Assembly (NCBI GenBank): GCA_000817105.1
Contig: JUEP01000003.1
Coordinates: forward strand, 62,001 to 126,000
DNA length: 64,000 nt
Direction of reading: 5' to 3'
From: a marine actinobacterium MedAcidi-G3
Lineage (GTDB): Bacteria; Actinomycetota; Acidimicrobiia; Acidimicrobiales; Poriferisodalaceae
Below are positions 53,243 to 62,190 of this stretch, in pieces. Both the position numbers and the translations under genes were made by a program. The notes below the pieces were generated by a model. That model saw nothing but the letters and a program-made list of their open reading frames with translations. It was not told the origin of the DNA and did no database searches. The first letter of the stretch is position 1; every line of letters starts with the position of its first letter.

Positions 53243-53791
53243 ATGGCTCATTCTTGGCGAAAATCAGCAATCGGCTTTTTATGCCTTTACGTCCTAGGCG
53301 CTTCGATTTTTTTATTCAGTGGAGCAGGTGGGCCGTCAAAGGTCGTAACCCCCAACGCGAATGATATTGATAATCCAACAGAGAGTGCGGGTTTATATCT
53401 TCTTGAGTTTTCCACATTCGAGGGCGATCGGCGTTCTCTCTTCACCTTCTCCGGACAGCCTCTTATTATTAATTTCTTTGCTTCGTGGTGCGCACCTTGC
53501 GTGAAAGAGATGCCAGATTTCGAGAGGCTCCACCAAAGCCATGGCAATCAAGTCACTATCTTGGGGCTAGCAATCGAGGAGCTCAGGCAGGCCAAGGAGA
53601 TAGTGGCATCGACCGGAGTCACTTATTCCGTCGGGCTTGATGAAGATGATCTTCTAGCCAGCCTTAATGGATTTGCTATGCCAACTACTGCTTTCATTTC
53701 ACAAGATGGCAGGCTTCTCGAGAGCCACAGCGGGGTGCTCGACTATTCTGGACTCGTTAGCCGGGTAGAAAAGCTGTTCAGCAATGAGTGA
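53243..53791 (+). CDS. TlpA-like thiol-disulfide oxidoreductase
   Basis: A 182-residue thioredoxin-fold protein with an N-terminal signal anchor (residues 9-27) and the redox pair Cys83-Ala-Pro-Cys86 in FFASWCAPCVKEMPDF. The cis-proline region reads FAMPTTAFI. It probably acts outside the membrane to reduce apocytochrome c or other thiols. It overlaps ccdA by 8 bases, which supports a ResA-type cytochrome c maturation role. Confidence 0.9.
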   Translation: MAHSWRKSAIGFLCLYVLGASIFLFSGAGGPSKVVTPNANDIDNPTESAGLYLLEFSTFEGDRRSLFTFSGQPLIINFFASWCAPCVKEMPDFERLHQSHGNQVTILGLAIEELRQAKEIVASTGVTYSVGLDEDDLLASLNGFAMPTTAFISQDGRLLESHSGVLDYSGLVSRVEKLFSNE

Positions 53792-54644
53792 TGTAAATTT
53801 AGCCTTCGCTTTTACAGCAGGAATCGTCGCAACCATTAATCCCTGTGGCTTTGCAATGTTGCCGGCGTACATTTCTTATTTCTTAGGTATCGAAGCCACC
53901 TCGAGCCCAAGTCTCGCTTCAAGTATCACTAGAGCTCTAGTGACCGGATCGGTTGTTTCAGCAGGATTCCTATTCGTCTTCGGTATCGCTGGGCTATTAG
54001 TTTCATTGGGTTTCACCGCTATCCGAGGAATTGTTCCTTGGATAGCGATCGGCGTTGGCGTAACTCTGATCATTCTTGGCTGTTTGGTATCTAGTGGTAG
54101 ACGAATAGATATTGCTCTACCAAAATTCAGTGGAGGGACCGACGGAAAAAACTTACGCAGTCTCGTGATTTTCGGTGTTTCTTATGCGGTGGCATCCATT
54201 TCATGTGGTCTACCTACCTTTATTGTCGTTGTATCCACTTCAGTTACCGGTTTCCGGTCAGGCTTCACAGCATTTATTTTTTATGCCTGCGGCATGTCAG
54301 TGACTTTGTTAGCCCTAACAATCAGTTTGGCTCTCGCTCGTTCTGCCTTTCTTGAAAGACTCCGATCTTTAGTTCGCTACGTAGACCGCGCTTCAGGCGC
54401 GTTGATGATTTTGGCCGGTTCCTATCTAGTCATATTTTGGGTGATTGAACGAACTGGAAGTTCGTCGAATTGGTTTGTGACGTTGATAGAGGATTGGAGT
54501 TCGAATTTGACGAATGCGGTTAGCGATATCGGAGGTGTTCGCACGGGAGTCTTGTTAAGCATTGTCGTGGCTCTTGGGTTGCTGGTCTGGCTACTGCAAT
54601 CAAACTCAGCCCAGTCCGATCAAGCACCAGAGGAGGCTATGTAG
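53784..54644 (+). CDS. ccdA: CcdA/DsbD-type thiol transport membrane protein
   Basis: A 286-residue protein with about six core transmembrane segments. The redox cysteines are Cys21 in NPCGFAMLPAYIS (first segment) and Cys141 in SISCGLPTF (fourth segment), as in CcdA. It passes reducing equivalents from cytoplasmic thioredoxin to the outside partner, here most likely the TlpA-like protein encoded just upstream. A further C-terminal hydrophobic segment is near residues 255-275. Confidence 0.92.
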   Translation: MSDVNLAFAFTAGIVATINPCGFAMLPAYISYFLGIEATSSPSLASSITRALVTGSVVSAGFLFVFGIAGLLVSLGFTAIRGIVPWIAIGVGVTLIILGCLVSSGRRIDIALPKFSGGTDGKNLRSLVIFGVSYAVASISCGLPTFIVVVSTSVTGFRSGFTAFIFYACGMSVTLLALTISLALARSAFLERLRSLVRYVDRASGALMILAGSYLVIFWVIERTGSSSNWFVTLIEDWSSNLTNAVSDIGGVRTGVLLSIVVALGLLVWLLQSNSAQSDQAPEEAM

Positions 54645-55300
54645 TGGCGTTACATCTCGGGAATCATGAACTTCTGGAAACAGATCGACCTTTCGAAGCC
54701 TTGCTTTCTCAACCTGGTGTAAGTGAAGTACTGCGTTTGGGCTCGCGGTTTGGCTTTATGGCCTTCCACGGGGGTTGGTTGGAAGAAGTGACAGATGATA
54801 TTGCAAGCGCTGCATCTGATCGGTCTGGAGCGTCCTACTACGGGGTTTTACAAGGCCCCAACAACCAGTGGCACATTCCTTCTCGCCTAGTGAACCCTGA
54901 AGAGTCAAGAAATCTTCAGCTCTTTATAGACCACGTTGATGTGGTAGTCGCTATTCACGGTTTCGGACGGCCAGATTTGCTTCGCTCTGTTCTTTTAGGC
55001 GGCCAAAATAGGGATTTGGCAGAGTTTGTCGCTTGCCGCTTAATCGGTTATTTACCTCAGTACGAGATAGTCCACGATCTTTCGGCCATGCCTATCGGGC
55101 TACGCGGGCAACACGCGAAGAATCCTGTCAACCTAACTCGTGGTGGTGGCGTCCAAGTCGAGCTTCCTCCTCGTATTCGAGGCAAGAGCCCACTGTGGAC
55201 TGGATTCAAAGGTCCAGGACGAGTACCTCATCATGAAGCATTGATCAACGGCTTAGCAACTGCCGCTAGAGACTGGTCAGCTCGCTATGAAAGCTCTTAA
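54644..55300 (+). CDS. Poly-gamma-glutamate hydrolase family protein
   Basis: A 218-residue protein of the zinc-dependent PGA hydrolase family known from phage PghP and Bacillus. Family segments are MAFHGGWLEEVTDDIA, VAIHGFG, HAKNPVNLTRGGGVQVELPP and a final RGK segment. It probably cleaves gamma-linked polypeptides or related amide bonds. The start overlaps the ccdA stop by one base, but a functional link with thiol transport is not obvious. Confidence 0.8.
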   Translation: MALHLGNHELLETDRPFEALLSQPGVSEVLRLGSRFGFMAFHGGWLEEVTDDIASAASDRSGASYYGVLQGPNNQWHIPSRLVNPEESRNLQLFIDHVDVVVAIHGFGRPDLLRSVLLGGQNRDLAEFVACRLIGYLPQYEIVHDLSAMPIGLRGQHAKNPVNLTRGGGVQVELPPRIRGKSPLWTGFKGPGRVPHHEALINGLATAARDWSARYESS

Positions 55301-55303
55301 GCC

Positions 55304-55954
55304 TTAGGGAGCTAACCGGCTAACGTTCCACTCATTATCGGTCTTCCGATATTGCAGCCGGTCGTGAAGCCGGTAATGGCGCCCCTGCCAAAATTCAATT
55401 GACTCTACAAAAAGTATGTAACCCCCCCAATGGCTAGGACGTTCAGGCAACCGATCGCCCAATTTTTCGTTGAGCTCGTCCCATGCCCCTTCTAGCTCAG
55501 CTCGGTTTTTAACTGGGCGACTCTGTTTCGAAACAGCTGCCGAAATTTGGGAACCTCGTTCCCGAGACAAAAAGTATTCATCACTTACTTCCGCGCTTGT
55601 TTCCTCGACGTAGCCAGTAATCCGCACCTGTCGCTCCAATTCCAACCAGCCAAGTAGAGCTGCCGCCTTGTTGTTATGACCTAAATCTGATCCTTTCGCG
55701 CTCTCGTAATTTGTGTAAAAGATCAAGCCACCATCTACTTGGCCTCGAAGCAGGACGTTTCGAGAAGATGGTTCCATTCGTTTGTTGACAGTTGATATTG
55801 TCATCGCGTTTGCGTTGTAGAAGCCAAGCTCACGCGCATATCTCAGCCACAAATTCAAGAGATCCATGGGATCGTCTGGTACTTCAGATTTGGACAACCC
55901 CTCAGTCATCAAGAGATCTCGTATCTGTTGTAATGAGTTTAATTCCGGCATCAC
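55304..55954 (-). CDS. pdxH: Pyridoxamine 5'-phosphate oxidase
   Basis: A 216-residue FMN enzyme that makes pyridoxal 5'-phosphate. Family segments are DPMDLLNLWLRYARE, RNVLLRGQVDGGLIFYTNYE, KAAALLGWLELERQVRITG, SRERGSQISAAVSKQS, and the C-terminal FWQGRHYRLHDRLQY with the PLP/FMN-contacting arginines. Convergent with the previous gene, with 3 bases between stops. The second Met (55951) is an alternative start. Confidence 0.95.
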   Translation of the reverse strand: MMPELNSLQQIRDLLMTEGLSKSEVPDDPMDLLNLWLRYARELGFYNANAMTISTVNKRMEPSSRNVLLRGQVDGGLIFYTNYESAKGSDLGHNNKAAALLGWLELERQVRITGYVEETSAEVSDEYFLSRERGSQISAAVSKQSRPVKNRAELEGAWDELNEKLGDRLPERPSHWGGYILFVESIEFWQGRHYRLHDRLQYRKTDNEWNVSRLAP

Positions 55955-55989
55955 AGTTTGAACTCCACTTCTCTACTAGGCACTATGCC

Positions 55990-56337
55990 ATGGCAATACG
56001 ATCCGCGACCGCAGTAGGGCTTGCTGCGGTCACAGGAGCCGCCTCGCGTTGGGCCTTCAGTTCCTTAATCGGCGACTCATGCGGTTTACTGGCGGCAAAT
56101 ATCATTGGTTGCGCTCTCATTGGCTGGGCCTCGAGTTCCAATCAGTCAAATTGGGATCAAACATGGCTGACAGTTGGCTTGTGCGGATCATTAACTAGCT
56201 TCGCGGGTTTGGCAGTGCTACTCGGTTCCGGGTTAGAAGAACAACGCTGGGCTTTCGTCTTTCTTTGGGGTTCGGCAACTTTGATTAGCTGTGGAGTTAG
56301 CTTCGACCTAGGCCGTTCATTTGGAGACACGCGATGA
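55990..56337 (+). CDS. FluC/CrcB fluoride channel subunit 1
   Basis: A 115-residue four-helix protein. Arg20, Asn37 in AANIIGCALIGW and the segment GLCGSLTSFAGL identify FluC. In single-gene FluC the motif TTFSTF supplies two pore phenylalanines. Here the first is kept (Phe71) and the second is Leu74. The ATG at 55990 gives the normal length; a longer frame upstream crosses pdxH. Its stop overlaps the second FluC gene by 4 bases (ATGA), as in two-gene actinobacterial systems. Confidence 0.9.
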   Translation: MAIRSATAVGLAAVTGAASRWAFSSLIGDSCGLLAANIIGCALIGWASSSNQSNWDQTWLTVGLCGSLTSFAGLAVLLGSGLEEQRWAFVFLWGSATLISCGVSFDLGRSFGDTR

Positions 56338-56654
56338 CAGCGGTCTTATTTGCAGCGTTTGCAGGGATAGGTGCGTTCACCCGATGGAAGGCTTGTGCCC
56401 GGTGGGGAAAGTTAGGGACGTTGATCCTCAACCTATCTGGTGCTTTTGGGCTTGGTCTTATTTCAGGTCTTGACGGCCCAATCGCACCTGTCCTTGGTAC
56501 TGCAGGAATCGGCGCTATGACTACCGTTTCAGGCCTCGCCCAAGAAGTCCACTCCCTGAGTGCTTTGTCAAAAGCTCGAGGTGCTTTTTATCTCGCCGGA
56601 ACATTAGTCACTGGAGTTGCTGCCGCTTGGCTAGGAGTTCATTGGAGCTTATGA
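56334..56654 (+). CDS. FluC/CrcB fluoride channel subunit 2
   Basis: A 106-residue four-helix partner. Arg17, Asn33 in LNLSGAFGLGLISG and the segment IGAMTTVSGLAQEV correspond to the family motifs, but both pore phenylalanines are replaced (Val65, Leu68). It probably forms a heterodimer with subunit 1. It overlaps the serS stop from the opposite side by 6 bases. No fluoride riboswitch was seen upstream of the pair. Confidence 0.88.
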   Translation: MTAVLFAAFAGIGAFTRWKACARWGKLGTLILNLSGAFGLGLISGLDGPIAPVLGTAGIGAMTTVSGLAQEVHSLSALSKARGAFYLAGTLVTGVAAAWLGVHWSL

Positions 56655-57908
56655 ATGATCGGGGCCAGCAATTGAGTCGAATCCCACGTAAGGCTGAAGG
56701 GCCTCAGGGATCGCAATCGAACCGTCACTCTGTTGGCCATTCTCCATAAGGAAGACCAAGGTTCGAGAAATTGCGCACGCAGTTCCATTCAAGGTATGTA
56801 GCAATCCTGTTCCTTCGCTATCTCTATATCGGCTCCGCATCCTTCGTGCCGAGTAGTCGGTGTAGTTAGAACAAGAAGTCACTTCACGGTACGCACCTTC
56901 TGATGGAAGCCATACTTCTAGGTCATATTTCTTGGCCGCAGCTGCCCCTAAATCTCCTGAAGCAACATTAATTACTCGATACGGCAGCTCGAGCGAAGAC
57001 ACGATTTCTTCCTGCAAGGATCGAAGGGTTTCTAATTCGTCCCAACTGACATCAGGATCACAGAATGTAAACATTTCCACTTTGTCGAACTGATGAACCC
57101 GAAAAATACCTCTCGTGTCTTTGCCATATGTCCCTGCCTCTCGTCGGAAGCATGAGGAAAACCCTGCGTACCGCACAGGTAGCGATTCTCGGTCGACGTG
57201 CTCGCCCCGATGTAAACCAGCTAACGCCACTTCGGAGGTTCCAATCAGAAATAGATCATCGCCGTCTATCTCATATACCTGATGCCGGTCAGTAGGGAAG
57301 AACCCAGCGTCGATCATCATTTCTTCGCGCACTAGAACTGGAGGCACAACCGGAATAAAGTCGTGTTTTTCGAGAATGTCGTAGGTGAATTGGACTAACG
57401 CGAATTCGAGACGCACGGCGGGCCCCATCAGGTACGCAAATCTACTGCCACTATTTCTGACGGCCCTTTCGCTATCAACCAGACCAAGCAATTCGCCTAA
57501 CTCAGCGTGGTCGTAGTTTCGAGCTGGTGTCTGCTCACCGACTTCTTTTTCGGTAATGAAATCATTTTCGCCACCAACCGGCACTGATTCATGAGCCGGG
57601 TTCGGAATCTGAAGCGCTAGCTCGTCAACTTCTTCAGTCGATTCTGCTTCTGTTGCCTCTAGCTTTTCGAGTTCAGTCTTTATTCTGGCGGCTTCAGCAA
57701 TTTTTGATTCGCGCTCATCTGGATTCGCTCGACCAATCTCTTTGGAAGCAAGGTTTTGGGCAGCTCGAGCCTCTTCGGCAGCATGCATAGCTGCTCGCCG
57801 CCGTTCATCAGCAGCCAAAGTTGCTTCAATAAGCGAAGGATCTGCGCCCTTCTTTTCTGCTCCAGCTCTATAAGCAGTTTCGTCTCTTAGCCGTCGAAGG
57901 TCGATCAC
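56649..57908 (-). CDS. serS: Serine--tRNA ligase
   Basis: A 419-residue class II synthetase. After a long N-terminal coiled coil come motif 2 (FSSCFRREAGTYGKDTRGIF) and motif 3 (NGTACAISRTLVFLMEN), with GTSEVALAGL for the serine site. I use the GTG at 57908, which gives the usual start IDLRRLRDE. A TTG at 57950 would add 14 residues (ISVEPDTPLPSIVV). Neither has a good Shine-Dalgarno. Confidence 0.95.
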   Translation of the reverse strand: MIDLRRLRDETAYRAGAEKKGADPSLIEATLAADERRRAAMHAAEEARAAQNLASKEIGRANPDERESKIAEAARIKTELEKLEATEAESTEEVDELALQIPNPAHESVPVGGENDFITEKEVGEQTPARNYDHAELGELLGLVDSERAVRNSGSRFAYLMGPAVRLEFALVQFTYDILEKHDFIPVVPPVLVREEMMIDAGFFPTDRHQVYEIDGDDLFLIGTSEVALAGLHRGEHVDRESLPVRYAGFSSCFRREAGTYGKDTRGIFRVHQFDKVEMFTFCDPDVSWDELETLRSLQEEIVSSLELPYRVINVASGDLGAAAAKKYDLEVWLPSEGAYREVTSCSNYTDYSARRMRSRYRDSEGTGLLHTLNGTACAISRTLVFLMENGQQSDGSIAIPEALQPYVGFDSIAGPDHS

Positions 57909-57975
57909 AACAATTGAAGGTAGCGGGGTATCAGGCTCTACAGAAATCAAATATTACGAAGAGTTGCCAGATCCG

Positions 57976-58329
57976 TTAACAATAAGCGCTCAGATCGCAC
58001 CCGGAGGGGTTCTGCCAGAACACCATCGAAGTTCCCATCGCTGCAAACACAACCATCGCGAGGATTACACCGGTGACAAATATGTATGTGAAAACCTTGC
58101 TGTCGAACTTGAGGTGCATGAAATACGAGACGACTATTTGAAATTTGACGACCATCAAAATTAAAAGCGAAGGGACTTCTAAAACGCCGAAATCCCAGAA
58201 GTAAGTCGCTACCTCGACCGCTGTAAGTACGGCGAGAAGTAATGCAATCTTGATATAACCGACGTCACTTAATCCATGGTCTTGATGTTCATCGTGTGTT
58301 TCTTCTTCCGAAACGGCAACTGTATTCAT
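57976..58329 (-). CDS. ctaF: Cytochrome c oxidase subunit IV (CtaF/CyoD-like)
   Basis: A 117-residue three-helix protein of the caa3/bo3 subunit IV family: helices at about residues 26-42, 52-72 and 81-103, with FQIVVSYFMHLKFDSK between the last two. The N-terminus (EEETHDEHQDHG) is acidic and His-rich. Last gene of the ctaCDEF set, 13 bases after ctaE. Confidence 0.92.
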   Translation of the reverse strand: MNTVAVSEEETHDEHQDHGLSDVGYIKIALLLAVLTAVEVATYFWDFGVLEVPSLLILMVVKFQIVVSYFMHLKFDSKVFTYIFVTGVILAMVVFAAMGTSMVFWQNPSGCDLSAYC

Positions 58330-58342
58330 GTGACCATTAGTC

Positions 58343-58987
58343 CTATGGGATCAGGTAAACAACCGCGAAGATAACAATCCACACGATGTCAACAAAGTGC
58401 CAATACAAGCCTATTATCTCAATAGTTTCTGCTCGCTCTGGGCCCAATTGGCCTCCAGAAACCAAAGCCCACATAGTGACGAGCATCACAATCCCAAGTG
58501 ATACGTGAACACCATGGAAGCCTGTGAGAGTAAAGAACGCAGAGGATGAAATATTGGTGGTAAAACCCAAACCTTCGCGGTAAAAACTGGTGAATTCGTA
58601 AACTTGGCCAGCAATAAAGATAGACCCAAGGCCAGCTGTGGTTAACAACCACAGCTTGCAGCGCTCCATCTCCGCTCGTTGTATCGAGGTAACGGCAAGC
58701 ACCATCGTCAGCGAACTCATTAGAAGCACAAACGAACTTACCGAAGTAAATGGAATATCAAAAAGATCTGCCGCCGTTGGGCCAGTGGTAGACGGGCCAA
58801 CACGGTTCCGCAGCAGCAGATAAGTCGATATTAACGCACCGAAAAGCAGGCAGTCCGAGCCCAAGAAGGCCCACATGGTGACTTTCTCGTTGGTAAGGCC
58901 TGTATTCGTCGGCAAGTGATGATAGTCATCCCACTCTGTGCGGCCGTAAGCGATCTGGGCATCTGAGTCATGGGTAGTTTCAGACAA
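58343..58987 (-). CDS. ctaE: Cytochrome c oxidase subunit III
   Basis: A 214-residue five-helix subunit III. Family segments: KVTMWAFLGSDCLLFGALIS near the start, FFTLTGFHGVHVSLGI in the middle, and GLYWHFVDIVWIVIFAVVYL at the end. It overlaps ctaD by 8 bases. A second subunit-III-like gene is at 62986-63594. Confidence 0.95.
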   Translation of the reverse strand: MSETTHDSDAQIAYGRTEWDDYHHLPTNTGLTNEKVTMWAFLGSDCLLFGALISTYLLLRNRVGPSTTGPTAADLFDIPFTSVSSFVLLMSSLTMVLAVTSIQRAEMERCKLWLLTTAGLGSIFIAGQVYEFTSFYREGLGFTTNISSSAFFTLTGFHGVHVSLGIVMLVTMWALVSGGQLGPERAETIEIIGLYWHFVDIVWIVIFAVVYLIP

Positions 58988-60986
58988 CAGGGGCCTCCTC
59001 AGTTATTTCAGAGGCTTCATCGCCCGGTGAGTCATCGTCATCGGGCCCATGCTCGTCAGCGTGATCACCATGCCCAGCATCGGGGTCGGTAGCCGGCTCC
59101 AAGCTCCACCCATACATTGCGCCAAGCAAGAGTAAAAGACCAATACCGGAGATCCAGAGGTTGTATATCAACCCAAGGGCAATTAGCGGAAGCGCCGAAG
59201 CCAGCACGATCGGCCAGTAAGAGGGCGACGGAAGATGTGGGTTTTGATCGCCTTTTTGTGCAATCTCATTTCCATCCGCCACCTTGCGAAGTTTGCCATT
59301 CTCATCTGGCTGATACTTTTTATGCCAAAAGTCATCAACGTCAGTAATCACTGGTACATAGTCGAAATTATGTTCTGGAGTGGGGCAAGGGATCGCCCAC
59401 TCGATGGTTCGGCCATCCCAGGGGTCCGCTGGCTCTTGTGGAACTGTCCCAGCTTTATAACCGAGCCAAGTCCGGACAATGTTCACAGCGAAAACAATCA
59501 TCCCGATAAGGATCACAAAAGCGCCAATTGTCACAACAGCGTTCCAGAAGTCAAAGCCGTCTTCGGGCCCGTACCGACTGTGTCGACGCGCCATCCCTTG
59601 AAGCCCGACTATATGCATTGGACCAAAGGTCATATTAAAGCCCACAAGCAAAATCCAGAAATGCCACTTCCCCAGAGACTCATTGAGTTTGTAGCCAAAC
59701 GCCTTTGGCCACCAGTAGTACATCCCAGCAAAGAGGCCCATCAATGCGCCGCCAAACAATACGTAATGGAAGTGGGCGACGATGAAGTAGGTGTCAGTTT
59801 GTTGTGTATCTGCAGGTGCTACGGAATGCATTACGCCGGAAAGTCCACCAATAGTGAACATCGAAACCAACGAGATTGAGAACATCATGGGCACTGTGAA
59901 TTTGAGGTTGCCACCCCACATTGTTGCGATCCAATTCAGAATCTTCACACCAGTTGGGACTGCGATGAACATAGTTGTGGCTGAGAACGCCGCCACGCCG
60001 ACGGGGCCAAGCCCCGAAACAAACATATGGTGGGCCCATACCCCCCAACCCATAAACCCAATCGCTGCACCCGATATGACGATGACCGAGTAACCAAATA
60101 GCGGCTTGCGAGAAAAGACCGGCAAAGTTTCAGACACAATACCGAATGAAGGCAAAATGAGGATGTAGACCTCTGGGTGGCCGAAGATCCAGAAGAGATG
60201 CTGCCAGAGGAGCGGGTCGGCACCCATCGCTACGTTGAAAAAATTCGCGTCGAACGTTCGGTCAAAGCTCAGCAGGATCAAAGCAACCGTGATGACAGGC
60301 AAAGCAAACAAAAGTAGCAGCTGAACCACAAAGATCATCCACGTGAAGACAGGCATACGCAGCAGCGTCATCCCAGGAGCTCGCATATTAAGAACTGTGA
60401 CGATGAGGTTTATTGCCCCTACCAGCGAAGCTATACCCGCTATTTGAAGCCCAAGAGCATAGAAATCCATACCAGCGCCTGGACTGTACGTAACTCCAGT
60501 GTTGGGGGCGTAGGCGAACCATCCACCGTCGGGGCCACCGCCAAGGAACCAACTGAGGTTCAGGAAAATACCAGCAAATACGAAGATCCAAAGTCCCAAG
60601 GCGTTCATCCTCGGGAAAGCAACATCGCGGGCCCCGATTTGTAACGGGACGATGTAATTAGCAAACGCAGCCGCTAGCGGCATAATCACAAGGAAAACCA
60701 TGGTTGTTCCGTGCATTGTGAAAATTTGGTTGTACTGCTCAGCTGTAAGGACCGTGCCATCAGGCGTAAATAGCTGGGCCCTTATGAGAAGGGCTTCGAC
60801 GCCTCCCCACAGAAACCAGAACATGGCGACAGCACCATACATAATGCCGATTTTTTTATGGTCGACTGTGAAGACCCATGCCCGCCAGCCACTGGCGTTA
60901 GTGGGGCGCGCGAACGCGCCGGTCGACGTACTGGTATCTCCAGATTCAAGTTCGAGGATTTCTGGGCGTTCCTCGGTTATGGCCAT
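58980..60986 (-). CDS. ctaD: Cytochrome c oxidase subunit I
   Basis: A 668-residue haem-copper oxidase subunit I with twelve core helices plus a C-terminal extension. The HPEVYILILPSFG segment has the Cu_B histidine and the Tyr that is cross-linked in A-type oxidases. HFHYVLFGG holds the haem ligands, and TMHGTTMVFLVIMP is near the start. The C-terminal tail after residue 640 is acidic and His-rich (HGDHADEHGPDDDD). It reduces O2 to water and pumps protons. Confidence 0.97.
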   Translation of the reverse strand: MAITEERPEILELESGDTSTSTGAFARPTNASGWRAWVFTVDHKKIGIMYGAVAMFWFLWGGVEALLIRAQLFTPDGTVLTAEQYNQIFTMHGTTMVFLVIMPLAAAFANYIVPLQIGARDVAFPRMNALGLWIFVFAGIFLNLSWFLGGGPDGGWFAYAPNTGVTYSPGAGMDFYALGLQIAGIASLVGAINLIVTVLNMRAPGMTLLRMPVFTWMIFVVQLLLLFALPVITVALILLSFDRTFDANFFNVAMGADPLLWQHLFWIFGHPEVYILILPSFGIVSETLPVFSRKPLFGYSVIVISGAAIGFMGWGVWAHHMFVSGLGPVGVAAFSATTMFIAVPTGVKILNWIATMWGGNLKFTVPMMFSISLVSMFTIGGLSGVMHSVAPADTQQTDTYFIVAHFHYVLFGGALMGLFAGMYYWWPKAFGYKLNESLGKWHFWILLVGFNMTFGPMHIVGLQGMARRHSRYGPEDGFDFWNAVVTIGAFVILIGMIVFAVNIVRTWLGYKAGTVPQEPADPWDGRTIEWAIPCPTPEHNFDYVPVITDVDDFWHKKYQPDENGKLRKVADGNEIAQKGDQNPHLPSPSYWPIVLASALPLIALGLIYNLWISGIGLLLLLGAMYGWSLEPATDPDAGHGDHADEHGPDDDDSPGDEASEITEEAPVV

Positions 60987-61020
60987 AGGGATCGATCTCC
61001 TGAAAGCCGCTGCGTGCGGG

Positions 61021-62190
61021 TCAACTTGGCATTAACGGTGGGGGTCCACCGAGGGTCATTAGATAGGTAACAAGGTCGTCGAGCTCTTTGTCTGAAAGTG
61101 TCTCGGCAAAAGAAATCATTCCCTGGCGATTTTCGGGACGAGAAGGTTTCTGGCCAGGGGCATTACGAATCCATTCTTTAAGGTCAGCAATATTGACAGA
61201 GCCGTCTTCTTCGTAAAGTTCAAAAATTGCTCCGGCAAATGAGGTTCTGGTCATCAAATGAGTCAGATTGGGTGCATATCCCGAAGTCAAGTTAGCGTTC
61301 CCATCAGCTGCTGACTCATAGACACCATTGATCACGTGACAGCTGACGCAATGTCTACCGAACAAGTCGTAGCCGCTTTTTGCTGCTGCAGCTGCTGGAA
61401 TGTTGGCTGGCGTTAATTGCTCTCGGACCCATTCGTCATAATCCTCGTCGGTGAGTACCACTGCACGCATTTGCATATTGGCGTGACTTAGCCCGCAAAA
61501 TTCTGTGCACTCGCCATAGAAGATGCCTGGCACAGGTGAGCTAATGCGCCAAGAATGCACCCGCCCGGGGACGGCGTCCCGCTTTCCATTGAGTTGTGGA
61601 ATCCAGAATGAGTGGATGACGTCATTTGAGCGGATATCTAGATTGATTTCTTCGCCTACTGGTATGACTATCTCGTTAGCCGTGACGATGTCTGAAACTC
61701 CATCTTCGTCTACGTCATAGCTGAACTGCCACCACCACTGTTGGCCTTCAACTTTGATCGTTCTTCCATCGCTTTTACTGCTCAGATCAAAAACGGTAGG
61801 GATAGTTACGATTGCGAGGAACACCAACATAAACACCGGGATTAGTGTCCATGTCAGTTCAGCTTTTCGGTTCCCATGGATTTGTTTAGGGAGTTCATTG
61901 GGGTCATCAGTAGGTCGTTCACGGAACTTAACAATCGCCGTTATGACTGCGCCAGCTACAAATAAGCCGACAGCGGCGGCCATGTAACCCGATAACCGCA
62001 TTATCCCGTCAATTTGTTTCGCATTGTCTCCGACTGGATCCGTGGGGTCAATTCGCCCACTAGCGCATGAGGCAATTAACATTGATCCCAACAAAAGGGG
62101 GAGTAGTCGGAGCAGTCGACTCATAACAGACTGGGATTTGGTCATTTCTAGGCTTTTGACCTCGGTTGATATGGGGATTCTTGGACTCAT
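61021..62190 (-). CDS. ctaC: Cytochrome c oxidase subunit II with fused cytochrome c (caa3 type)
   Basis: A 389-residue protein. A lipobox-like LIASC (Cys42) ends the signal region, then helices at about 65-85 and 112-132 precede the Cu_A domain with ligands His193, Cys228, Glu230, Cys232, His236 and Met239. A C-terminal cytochrome c domain follows, with Cys281-x-x-Cys284-His285 and a Met ligand in QGMISFAE. This is the caa3 arrangement. The ATG overlaps the upstream stop by 4 bases (ATGA). Confidence 0.96.
   Translation of the reverse strand: MSPRIPISTEVKSLEMTKSQSVMSRLLRLLPLLLGSMLIASCASGRIDPTDPVGDNAKQIDGIMRLSGYMAAAVGLFVAGAVITAIVKFRERPTDDPNELPKQIHGNRKAELTWTLIPVFMLVFLAIVTIPTVFDLSSKSDGRTIKVEGQQWWWQFSYDVDEDGVSDIVTANEIVIPVGEEINLDIRSNDVIHSFWIPQLNGKRDAVPGRVHSWRISSPVPGIFYGECTEFCGLSHANMQMRAVVLTDEDYDEWVREQLTPANIPAAAAAKSGYDLFGRHCVSCHVINGVYESAADGNANLTSGYAPNLTHLMTRTSFAGAIFELYEEDGSVNIADLKEWIRNAPGQKPSRPENRQGMISFAETLSDKELDDLVTYLMTLGGPPPLMPS

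Noticed and set aside
55792-55989. Upstream extension of the first FluC gene
   Set aside because: It lies antisense to pdxH, and FluC proteins start close to the first helix, matching the ATG at 55990.
55955-55989. Fluoride riboswitch before the FluC pair
   Set aside because: Only 35 bases separate pdxH and FluC starts, which is too short for the riboswitch, and no matching motif is seen.
60843-61035. Plus-strand frames opposite the ctaD and ctaC junction
   Set aside because: Shadow frames of ctaD/ctaC with no family resemblance or ribosome-binding site.
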